A stretch of DNA of 64,000 nt, from the NCBI RefSeq assembly GCF_007827595.1, contig NZ_VISR01000033.1:1-64000 (forward strand), read 5' to 3'. The notes under the pieces are model-generated. The model ran no database searches. It was given only the letters and a program-made list of their open reading frames with translations, and was not told the DNA's origin. Position numbers and translations under genes: made by a program. This DNA comes from Streptomyces sp. BK340. Lineage in GTDB: Bacteria > Actinomycetota > Actinomycetes > Streptomycetales > Streptomycetaceae. Each line of letters begins with the position of its first letter. Position 1 is the first letter of the stretch. Of the stretch, positions 1 through 7,409 are shown piece after piece.

Positions 1-110
1 TGGGTGTTGCTGACCTCCGGCGAGCGCTTGAGGGTGCAGTTGATCACCATGGCCCGCAGGTCGTCGTAGCGGGCCGGCGGTGTGTCGGCGGCGGGTGAGG
101 AAACGGTCAC
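1..110 (-). CDS. Flavodoxin-fold NAD(P)H-dependent FMN reductase family protein (partial)
   Basis: Only the first 36 codons lie in the window; the gene continues past position 1. The reading begins at a GTG at 110, preceded by a GGGAGG ribosome site five bases away. The visible residues include YDDLRAMVINCTLKRSPE, the first beta strand and phosphate-loop region of NADPH-dependent FMN reductase/flavodoxin-like proteins of actinomycetes, where the Thr-Leu-Lys-Arg-Ser stretch sits at the flavin phosphate. An ATG at 50 is an alternative start but would delete the lead into the strand and lacks the ribosome site. It is divergent from the ThDP enzyme beginning at 290, and the 179 bp between them should hold both promoters. 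The family call is inferred from a short segment. Confidence 0.6.
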   Translation of the reverse strand, partial: MTVSSPAADTPPARYDDLRAMVINCTLKRSPEVSNT

Positions 111-289
111 ACGGTCCTCCCAGAGGTCTGTCGCCGCCCTGTGCAGGGCGAAGCGTTCACTTCGCACAGCCTGCGGGCCGCCCGCGGCGGCTGCCACCAC
201 AAGGCCTCCGAACCGGCCCGGTGTTCCACACCCCCCCGCTCGGCGGCCGACGGGTGGCCGGGGCCGGCGGGCATGCCTACGTTCGTCGC

Positions 290-1981
290 ATGGGCAACGA
301 GGGCAGGGCCGAGCCGCAGAACGCGGTGGCAGCGGAGGACGTCGCGCACCTTCTGGTGCGCTGCCTGCGGGCCGAGGGAGTGGAGTACGTCTTCGGGATT
401 CCGGGTGAGGAGAACATCCGCTTCGTCGACGCTCTGAACGACTCTGGGATCCGTTATGTCCTGGTTCGCCACGAGCAGGCCGCCTCGTTCATGGCGGAGA
501 TCTACGGGCGGCTGACCGGGCGGGCAGGGGTGTGTTCGGCCACGCTGGGGCCCGGCGCGATCAATCTACTGCTCGGCACCGCGGACGCCATGACCAACAG
601 CTCGCCGATGGTGGCCCTGGCCGCCCAGGGCTCGCTGCGCCGCATCCACAAGGAGTCGCACCAGGTCATCGACCTGGTGTCGATGTTCGCTCCCGTCACC
701 CAGTGGTCAGCCCGCATCGAGTGTCCGGACGCGGTGCCGGAGATGACGCGCAAGGCGTTCAAGACAGCACAGGGGGAGCGGCCCGGCGCCGTTTTCCTTG
801 CGGTACCGGAGGACATCGAGGCGGAGCGTACCGCCGGACCTCTCGAGCCCCTGCAGATCGACGCCGTTCGTGCCGATGCGCCGTCGCCCTCCCAGATCGC
901 ACGGGCCGCCGAGGTGCTCGCGGCCGCACGGCGCCCGGTCGTGCTGGCGGGTCATGGTGCCGCGAGAGCCGGGAGCTCGGCAGCCCTGGTGCGGTTCGCC
1001 GAGCGGCTGAACATCCCGGTCGCGACCACGTTCCACGGCAAGGGGGTCTTCCCCGACGACCATCCAAACGCCCTCGGCGCGGTCGGCTTCATGCGCCACG
1101 ACTACGGCAACTTCGGCTTCGACGCGGCCGATGTGCTGATCTGCGTGGGCTACGAGATCCAGGAGTTCGATCCCGTCAAGATCAACCCGAACGGCGACAA
1201 GCGGATCTTGCACATTCACCGCTTCCCCGCCGAGGTGGATGCCCACTACCCGGTCACCGTGGGCGTCGTGAGTGACCCTTCTCAGGCTCTGGACGCACTC
1301 GCGGCAGCGCTGCCCGAGGGACTCACCTACGACTCGGGAAGCAGCGAGAAGATCCGCACACTGCTCGACGAAGAACTGCAGTACGGACGCGACAACGACG
1401 CGTTCCCCCTGGTGCCGCAGCGCGTCGTGAGCGATGTGCGCGCCGCGTTGGACCGGCACGACATCGTGCTCGCCGATACCGGCGCCGGAAAGATGTGGAT
1501 GTCCCGCCTCTACCCCACCTTCGAGCCGGACACCTGCCTGGTCTCGAACGGCCTGTCCACGATGGGGTTCGCCCTGCCTGGTGCCATCGCCGCCAAGCTG
1601 GCCCGGCCGGACCGGCGCGTCCTGGCGATGATGGGCGACGGCTCGTTCCTGATGAACTCCCAGGAACTGGAGACGGCCGCCCGTGAGCGCGTCCCCCTGG
1701 TCGTCCTGGTCCTGGTGGACGAGGAATACGGCCTCATCACCTGGAAGATGGAACTTGAACTGGGCCGCCACAGCCACACCCGCTTCACCAACCCCGATCT
1801 GGTCGCCTACGCCGAGAGCTTCGGGGCACGCGGCCATCGGATCGAGGCTGCCGACCAGCTCCTGCCTGTGCTGCGCAGGGCTCTCGACGACGACGGGGTC
1901 ACCGTGATCGCCTGCCCCGTGGACTACTCCGAGAACCTTCGCCTGACCGACAGACTGGGCAGTCTCCACGGCCCGTTCTGA
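290..1981 (+). CDS. Acetolactate synthase-type ThDP-dependent enzyme
   Basis: This 563-residue protein has the three-domain layout of the acetolactate synthase/pyruvate decarboxylase superfamily. The N-terminal ThDP pyrimidine domain contains GIPGEEN and the activating glutamate in VRHEQAASF (about Glu62). A central Rossmann-like domain follows, then the C-terminal pyrophosphate domain with GDGSFLMNSQELETA, the metal-binding GDG...N signature. No regulatory small-subunit gene follows, so it looks like a catabolic or unregulated acetolactate synthase converting two pyruvates to 2-acetolactate, although related decarboxylases or oxidases cannot be excluded. The ATG at 290 matches where family similarity starts; the frame stays open upstream to 80, but that part is low-complexity and unlike the family. 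A strong hairpin terminator follows 8 bp after the stop. Confidence 0.8.
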   Translation: MGNEGRAEPQNAVAAEDVAHLLVRCLRAEGVEYVFGIPGEENIRFVDALNDSGIRYVLVRHEQAASFMAEIYGRLTGRAGVCSATLGPGAINLLLGTADAMTNSSPMVALAAQGSLRRIHKESHQVIDLVSMFAPVTQWSARIECPDAVPEMTRKAFKTAQGERPGAVFLAVPEDIEAERTAGPLEPLQIDAVRADAPSPSQIARAAEVLAAARRPVVLAGHGAARAGSSAALVRFAERLNIPVATTFHGKGVFPDDHPNALGAVGFMRHDYGNFGFDAADVLICVGYEIQEFDPVKINPNGDKRILHIHRFPAEVDAHYPVTVGVVSDPSQALDALAAALPEGLTYDSGSSEKIRTLLDEELQYGRDNDAFPLVPQRVVSDVRAALDRHDIVLADTGAGKMWMSRLYPTFEPDTCLVSNGLSTMGFALPGAIAAKLARPDRRVLAMMGDGSFLMNSQELETAARERVPLVVLVLVDEEYGLITWKMELELGRHSHTRFTNPDLVAYAESFGARGHRIEAADQLLPVLRRALDDDGVTVIACPVDYSENLRLTDRLGSLHGPF

Positions 1982-1988
1982 CCTCACG

Positions 1989-2029
1989 GGCTCAGAACAC
2001 CATGTGCGGTGTTCTGAGCCGCGCGTTTT
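1989..2029 (+). terminator. Rho-independent terminator after the ThDP enzyme
   Basis: A perfect 13-bp stem (1989-2001 pairing with 2008-2020, arm GGCTCAGAACACC) closes a 6-base loop and is followed by a short T run at 2026-2029. It lies just after the stop codon at 1981. The position and perfect pairing make this a convincing intrinsic terminator. Confidence 0.85.
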
Positions 2030-2035
2030 GCACAG

Positions 2036-2332
2036 GCCGGGGCGATGGCGGGCACCCATCGCTCCGGCCGGCCCGCGTGAACGGCCGGTGAAGAGATCGA
2101 CACCGATAATTCTTGGCCGATCCTTGGTGATTCAACCAGCGTAAAGCGCTGCACGTTTGCATTCGGGTTGCTCCCAACCTGCGTAAGCCCTGTGAAGATC
2201 GGCCGCCGGAGGGCCTCGGGGCTGCGACCAGGGGATTGATCTGATCGCGTCAAGTCGGCACGCTCGCAGGGCGCGAGCGGAACTCTGCCGCGTGAACGCA
2301 AATCCCCCCACATGCAAACGAGGAGACCCCTC
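2036..2332 (+). other. Upstream region of the subtilase gene
   Basis: About 300 bp without a credible gene. It contains a relatively AT-rich patch around 2100-2165, unusual for this genome, which is the likeliest place for the subtilase promoter, but I could not pick out a confident -35/-10 pair. A GAGGAG ribosome site at 2320-2325 serves the TTG start at 2333. Confidence 0.4.
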
Positions 2333-3544
2333 TTGACGGCGCATCACAAACGCATAGGCAAGGCCAGGACCGTCACCGCGATCGCGGCCGTTGCGACAGT
2401 CGTGGGCACGGCTCTGTACGTCTCGCCCGCCGCCCAGGCCGGACAGCCCGCGGAAGGCAAGGTCTACGGCCTGCACGCCGAAGGAGCCGTGGCCGGCAGC
2501 TTCGTCGTCCTTCTGGACCAGAAGGCCTCCGCTGCCGAGAAGAAGGACCTGGCCGCGGAGTACGGCGGCAAGATCAGCCGCACCTTCGGCTCGGCGGTGA
2601 ACGGTTTCTCCGCCGGCAGCCTCACCGAGACGGAGGCCAGGCGCCTCGCCGCCGACCCCGCGGTCGCCACGGTGGTGCAGAACAAGAAGTTCCACATCGA
2701 CGCCACCCAGGACAACCCGCCGTCCTGGGGCCTGGACCGCATCGATCAGACGGACACGGCCGGCGACCACAAGTACACCTACCCGGACAAGGCCGGGGAG
2801 GGGGTGACCGCGTACGTCATCGACACGGGTGTGCGCATCAGCCACAAGGACTTCGGCGGACGCGCGAGTTACGGGTTCGACGCCGTCGACAACGACAACA
2901 CCGCCGACGACGGCAACGGGCACGGCACCCACGTGGCCGGAACCATCGCCGGAACCGCCCACGGTGTCGCCAAGAAGGCCAAGATCGTCGCGGTCAGAGT
3001 CCTCGACAACAACGGCTCCGGCACCACCGAGCAGGTCGTGGCCGGCATCGACTGGGTGACCAAGAACCACCAGGGGCCCTCGGTGGCCAACATGAGCCTC
3101 GGCGGAGGCGCCGACCCCGCCCTCGACGAGGCCGTCAAGAAGGCCATCGCCTCGGGCGTCACGTTCGCCGTCGCCGCCGGCAACGAGTCGGCGGACGCCG
3201 GGCAGGGTTCACCGGCGCGGGTCCCCGAGGCCATCACGGTCGCTTCCAGCACGAAGGACGACGCCCAGTCGGACTTCTCCAACTTCGGCAAGACCGTGGA
3301 CCTGTACGCGCCGGGCTCGGACATCACCTCCGACTGGAACGACAGCGACGAGGGGACCAAGACGATCTCCGGCACCTCCATGGCCACCCCGCACGTCACC
3401 GGAGCCGCCGCCGTCTATTTGGCCGGACACCCGGACGCCACGCCCGCCCAGGTCTCCTCCGCACTGGTCGGCGCGGCGACCAGTGACAAGATCACCAACC
3501 CGAGCAGCGGAACGCCCAACAAGCTGCTGAAGGTGACCGAGTAG
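2333..3544 (+). CDS. Secreted subtilisin-like serine protease (S8 family, proteinase K type)
   Basis: A secreted pre-pro-protease of 403 residues. It begins with a basic N-terminus and a hydrophobic signal segment ending near AAQAG, followed by an I9 inhibitor propeptide (roughly residues 50-125, SFVVLLDQKAS...) and the S8 catalytic domain. The triad is intact: Asp164 in AYVIDTGVR, His197 in GNGHGTHVAGT and Ser349 in GTSMATPHVTG, numbered from the chosen start. The oxyanion Asn is in AVAAGNES. It should be exported by Sec, self-cleave and degrade extracellular protein. The start is taken as TTG 2333 because GAGGAG lies seven bases before it; an ATG at 2312 in the same frame has no ribosome site. 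A 14-bp hairpin terminator follows. Confidence 0.92.
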   Translation: MTAHHKRIGKARTVTAIAAVATVVGTALYVSPAAQAGQPAEGKVYGLHAEGAVAGSFVVLLDQKASAAEKKDLAAEYGGKISRTFGSAVNGFSAGSLTETEARRLAADPAVATVVQNKKFHIDATQDNPPSWGLDRIDQTDTAGDHKYTYPDKAGEGVTAYVIDTGVRISHKDFGGRASYGFDAVDNDNTADDGNGHGTHVAGTIAGTAHGVAKKAKIVAVRVLDNNGSGTTEQVVAGIDWVTKNHQGPSVANMSLGGGADPALDEAVKKAIASGVTFAVAAGNESADAGQGSPARVPEAITVASSTKDDAQSDFSNFGKTVDLYAPGSDITSDWNDSDEGTKTISGTSMATPHVTGAAAVYLAGHPDATPAQVSSALVGAATSDKITNPSSGTPNKLLKVTE

Positions 3545-3554
3545 GAACTGCGGT

Positions 3555-3587
3555 GCCGCGTCCTCGTGGACGACACGAGGACGCGGC
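3555..3587. terminator. Bidirectional terminator between convergent genes
   Basis: A perfect 14-bp inverted repeat (arms 3555-3568 and 3574-3587, containing CCGCGTCCTCGTG) with a 5-base loop lies between the end of the subtilase gene and the end of the opposing hydrolase gene at 3659. There is no T run, which is common for Streptomyces terminators. The location suggests it serves both genes. Confidence 0.75.
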
Positions 3588-3658
3588 CGCCCGACGGTGC
3601 CACCGGCTCGTACGGCGGCGGCACCGCCGGGCGCCGGTCTCACTCGCCCGAGCCGTCG

Positions 3659-5722
3659 TCAGCCGCTGTGCACGCCGACCTCGTAGAGCGAGTACCCCCA
3701 CTTGGTCCCACGTTCCGTGCCCACGATGCGGACGTAGCGGGCCGGCGTTCCGGTGAAGCGTGCGGTGTCGAGGCCGCCGTCACCGGTGGTGGTCGACCAG
3801 GCGGTCTTCCAGTTCACGCCGTCCGTCGAGAGCTCGATGCGGTACGACTTCCCGTACGCGCGCTCCCAGTCGAGCGTGACCCGCCCGACCAGGTGGGTCG
3901 AGCCCAGATCGATCCGCAGCCACTGGTCGTCGCTCCAGTCGCTGGCCCAGCGGGTGTCCCGGGTGCCGTCCACGGTGCGGCTCGACGCATAGCTGACGAA
4001 CGGGTTCCACTCGGTCGAACTGGCCGTGGTCGAGGCTCCGCTCGCGAGGTTGACTCCCGCCTGGTGCTGCTCGGTCGCGCCCCAGGTGCGGAGGTAGGAC
4101 TCGGCGCCCCGGAAGAGGTCGTTCACCACGTCCTGACCGCCGACGAGCCTGATGTCCTCGATCCAGTCCGGGACCAGGCCGTAGTGCGCGGCACCGTCGG
4201 TGTTCAGGTCCCAGGTGCGCTGACCGGTGGTCTGCCGGTCGATGAGGGAGCCGCCGTCGACGCTGCGGAAGGGGTACGTGACCTTGTTGGGCGCGTCGGC
4301 GCCCCGCGGTCCGGGCCAGCCGCCGACACCGTTCATGTCGGTGCCGTAGCCGTAGCCGACGCCGTACTTGTCCCGCAGTGCCTTGGTGCGGTTCGCCTCG
4401 GCCACGAATCCCTCGGAGCCGTGCATGTACTGGGCGATGAAGCCGCCGAGGCCGTAGACCCGGTCGGTCCAGTTCAGGTCCATCCAGCTGTGCGAGGAGA
4501 TCACGCCGGGGTAGGACTCGGACTCGAAGATGTCGAGCGCACGACCGACGGCCTTGACGCTCATGTGGTCGATCTCCAGCATCATCTTGCGCTTCATCAT
4601 GCCGCGTACGGCGTACTCACCGAGGTCGGTGAGCCCGCGGGTGTTGCACTGCGCGTCGGAGGAGTACGAGGGAACGCTCACGCCCGCCGGGAGTTTCGCC
4701 TCGGCCTCGGGCGCCGCGGCCGAGCCGATGGGGTTGTCGTGCTGCGGCCCCGTGCACTTCTCCGTCTTCCAGAAGGTGCCGGTCGACAGGAACTGCCCTA
4801 CGTTGATGGCCGTTCCGAGCCCGCCCGAGTCGAAGCGGACTCCGCACAGCGCGTTGTCGAACTTGTGGCACAGGAACATGCTGCGCACGCCCAGCGAGTA
4901 CAGCTCGTCCAGGCCGGCGTCGATGTCCTTCTTGTCGCACTGCGGGACGTCCAGGATCTGCTTGCAGCCGAAGGGCTCGGAGGTCTCCACGCCCAGGATG
5001 ACCGCCAACTTGCCCTGCTCGATGACGTCACGGGCCTGCGCGCTGTCGGTGACGATCCGGAACCAGCCCCTGCCCGGACCGCCGTACATCTTGTCGATGT
5101 ACGCCTGCAGGTCGTACGTCATCTTCGCCTGCAGCCGGATCGACGTCATCTCGTCGCAGCTGCGGTCCTTGAAGAAGTAGACCGAGCAGATCACGCCGTT
5201 GGTGACGAGGTCGTTGACCAGCACCCGCTGGCCGCCGCGCCAGGCCCGTTCCACCCACGCGTAGTAGTTCTGCTGGTGGGTCAGCGAGTCGTGGGCGGGC
5301 CAGTCCTTGAACGTGGGCCAGCCGACCGGGTCGTGTCTGCCGTCACCGCCCTTGGTGATGAAGTCGAAGACGGCCAGCGAGCCGTCGGGGTAGTGCTCGG
5401 GGCAGTCCTTCAGCGCGTCGGCGATCCCGGCCTCGGAGAACGTCTTGCCGCAGATCAGGCGCCCGCCGAAGCCCTCGTTGGCGAACAGGTGGTCGTGGGC
5501 GTCGACGAAGCCGCGCACCTCGCCCTTGGCGTTGGTGCCGGTGAAGGGCTCACCGGTGACGTTGATCTGGGAGTCCGGCGAGGGCCGTGCCGTCGGGACC
5601 CACCACTCGTTCCCGGCCGCCGAACTGGGGGTGGGGCCGAGGAGGACGGCCAGTACGAGGAGGAGCAGGGACGCCATGGTGATGTTCTTGCGTCCGTAGT
5701 ACCGGCGTCTGGATATGGCCAC
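3659..5722 (-). CDS. Secreted M19/amidohydrolase-like metal hydrolase with C-terminal F5/8 type C domain
   Basis: This 687-residue protein starts with a basic N-terminus and a hydrophobic signal peptide (MASLLLLVLAVLLG) with a likely cleavage site near SSAAG. The large N-terminal part looks like a TIM-barrel metal hydrolase of the amidohydrolase/membrane-dipeptidase group. It has an HxH-type motif in FVDAHDHLF, EIDHMS, GVISSHSW and a late Asp in GYGTDMNGVGG, in the order expected for metal ligands. Residues from about 545 to the end form a discoidin (F5/8 type C, CBM32-like) domain with the typical WxSDWSDDQWLRIDLG core, probably binding polysaccharide. The substrate is unknown; a peptide, amide or cell-wall-derived compound is plausible. 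An AT-rich inverted repeat at 5860-5883 lies upstream. Confidence 0.75.
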   Translation of the reverse strand: MAISRRRYYGRKNITMASLLLLVLAVLLGPTPSSAAGNEWWVPTARPSPDSQINVTGEPFTGTNAKGEVRGFVDAHDHLFANEGFGGRLICGKTFSEAGIADALKDCPEHYPDGSLAVFDFITKGGDGRHDPVGWPTFKDWPAHDSLTHQQNYYAWVERAWRGGQRVLVNDLVTNGVICSVYFFKDRSCDEMTSIRLQAKMTYDLQAYIDKMYGGPGRGWFRIVTDSAQARDVIEQGKLAVILGVETSEPFGCKQILDVPQCDKKDIDAGLDELYSLGVRSMFLCHKFDNALCGVRFDSGGLGTAINVGQFLSTGTFWKTEKCTGPQHDNPIGSAAAPEAEAKLPAGVSVPSYSSDAQCNTRGLTDLGEYAVRGMMKRKMMLEIDHMSVKAVGRALDIFESESYPGVISSHSWMDLNWTDRVYGLGGFIAQYMHGSEGFVAEANRTKALRDKYGVGYGYGTDMNGVGGWPGPRGADAPNKVTYPFRSVDGGSLIDRQTTGQRTWDLNTDGAAHYGLVPDWIEDIRLVGGQDVVNDLFRGAESYLRTWGATEQHQAGVNLASGASTTASSTEWNPFVSYASSRTVDGTRDTRWASDWSDDQWLRIDLGSTHLVGRVTLDWERAYGKSYRIELSTDGVNWKTAWSTTTGDGGLDTARFTGTPARYVRIVGTERGTKWGYSLYEVGVHSG

Positions 5723-5859
5723 GGCCCACGTCCCTCGGTAGGCGGGATGCGCGGTCGACGGACGAGGACGCCCGGGGTCCGGAGACCCTTGCGCACACCG
5801 ATTGTCATGTCCTTTGTAAAGTGCCGCCCAAGAGGATCGCCAGCGCCGCCTGTGGAGTC

Positions 5860-5883
5860 AATACTCAACTACTGATGAGTATT
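5860..5883. promoter_or_regulatory. Inverted repeat, candidate operator upstream of the secreted hydrolase
   Basis: Perfect 8-bp arms, AATACTCA and TGAGTATT, separated by 8 bases in an unusually AT-rich patch 138 bp upstream of the start at 5722. The arm spacing of one and a half helical turns fits a dimeric repressor site. Its function is inferred. Confidence 0.45.
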
Positions 5884-5954
5884 GTTCGGCTTTCAATGGC
5901 CGGCCGATGCGGAACCGACCGCGTTGGGACTGCGGCCCCGGGACGGAGCGGGGT

Positions 5955-7229
5955 TCAGAGTCCGACTATGACCAGAGCGATGTCGTCGCGAGCACCATGA
6001 CTGACGCCGAGACGCCCGAGCAGGGTGTCGGCCAGACGCTCGGGGCCGAGCCCCAGGCACTGGGCCAGGGAGTCGGTCAGGCGCTGCAGCCCGACGTCGA
6101 TATCTTCGTCGCGACGTTCGATGAGGCCGTCGGTGTAGAGGACGAGAACGTCGCCGGGGTGATAGGCGGTACCGGCCTGGGGGCGCGGGACATGCTCCGG
6201 CCGGGCCCCGAGAGGCGGATCCGTCGCACGGTTCAGCAGTTCGCAGGTGCCGTCACGGTGCATCAGCACGGGAGGCGGATGGCCCGCGCTGGAGTAGACG
6301 ATCAAATGGGAGCGCGAGTCCACCAGGGCTGTCACAGCGGTGGCCGCCAGGGCACCGTCCACGGAGCGGGCGTACAGACCCAGGATCTCCAGCGCCTGAG
6401 CGGGACCGGCGACGGCCCGGCTCGCCGCGGACAGCGCGCTGCGCAGCATCCCCATCACGGTGGCGGCCTCCAGGCCGTGGCCGACCACGTCGCCCACGGC
6501 GACGGCGAAACGCCCGTCGGACAGATCGGCGGTGTCGTACCAGTCGCCGCACACGTTGAGTGAGCCGATGGCCGGCAGGTAGCGCACCGCCACGTTGGAG
6601 TGCCGGGCCAGGTCCGGGGAATGCAGCATGGCCTCCTGCAGCGTGATCGCCACCTGGCGCTCGCGCGCGTGCGCCCGCCGCAGTTCCCCGTTCAGACGCT
6701 CCAGCTCCTTGGCCCGGGCGTACAACTCGGCCTCCATGCCCTCCTCCCGTTGACTCGGAGCCGCTGTGTTGTCCCGCTGCCGCTGCCGACGGGCACGGAC
6801 GAAGGCGCTCACGTCCTCGACGCGGTGAATGATCCAGCAGACCCGTCCGTTCCGCCCGATGACCGGGGTGTTGACCGGGGACCACCAGCGTTCCTCGAAG
6901 CCCCCCGGTTCCCCGGGGACGGCGATGTCGTACCGCTGAACGGCCATCGTGTCCGGATCCCCGGTGGCCAACACCCGCTCCAGCGACGCGGAGAGATTAC
7001 GGACCCCATTGGCCTGCGGGTCGGCGGGGTTGTCGGGAAAGGCATCGAAGATGTACTGCCCGAGCAGGTCCTGACTGGTGCGGCTGGTCGCCCGGCAGTA
7101 GGCCTGATTGACGCCGACGATCATCAGAGCGGGGCTGAGCACCAGATATGGGCTGGGGGTGGCGGCGAACAGCGCGGCATAGTCGACCTGATCCACGGCC
7201 GGCTGCCCGCTGACGGCAGTGACGCCCAT
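5955..7229 (-). CDS. PAS-domain SpoIIE-type serine/threonine phosphatase
   Basis: A 424-residue cytoplasmic regulator. The N-terminal part is a PAS sensor (YLVLSPALMIVGVNQAYCRAT opens it), followed by a linker helix rich in Arg/Glu and a PP2C-like SpoIIE phosphatase domain from about residue 210. The domain has VCGDWYDTADL, VAVGDVVGHG, SSAGHPPP, YTDGLIERRDEDID and a terminal DDIALVIVG, supplying the metal-binding acidic residues. Such proteins dephosphorylate STAS anti-sigma antagonists and so release sigma factors. A possible substrate is the STAS protein at 37371-37775, although that is inference. The ATG at 7229 has GGAG very close upstream; a GTG at 7295 in frame is possible. It diverges from the FUSC gene. 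Confidence 0.85.
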   Translation of the reverse strand: MGVTAVSGQPAVDQVDYAALFAATPSPYLVLSPALMIVGVNQAYCRATSRTSQDLLGQYIFDAFPDNPADPQANGVRNLSASLERVLATGDPDTMAVQRYDIAVPGEPGGFEERWWSPVNTPVIGRNGRVCWIIHRVEDVSAFVRARRQRQRDNTAAPSQREEGMEAELYARAKELERLNGELRRAHARERQVAITLQEAMLHSPDLARHSNVAVRYLPAIGSLNVCGDWYDTADLSDGRFAVAVGDVVGHGLEAATVMGMLRSALSAASRAVAGPAQALEILGLYARSVDGALAATAVTALVDSRSHLIVYSSAGHPPPVLMHRDGTCELLNRATDPPLGARPEHVPRPQAGTAYHPGDVLVLYTDGLIERRDEDIDVGLQRLTDSLAQCLGLGPERLADTLLGRLGVSHGARDDIALVIVGL

Positions 7230-7409
7230 TTCTCCAATGTACGAGGCCACCGCCGCTGCCGCCGCCCCTCGGGCGACCGCGGGTCCGTAACGCACCGGCG
7301 GCCGTCAGCGGGTGCGAAGACCGGCCGCCGGCCGGGCCCCGCGATTCCGGCATGATCCGCCGGACCGGCCCTGGGTGCCGGGCGTCGCGTGGTGCGTGAT
7401 GCTGTAGGG

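Noticed and set aside
80..289. N-terminal extension of the acetolactate-synthase-type gene
   Set aside because: The frame is open, but the 70 residues are Arg/Pro-rich, unlike the family, and would overlap the divergent reductase gene; ATG 290 fits the family start.
3566..5875. Long open frame of 769 codons on the plus strand
   Set aside because: It lies opposite the secreted hydrolase gene, has a composition typical of antisense reading in GC-rich DNA and shows no domain, whereas the minus-strand frame has a signal peptide and family motifs.
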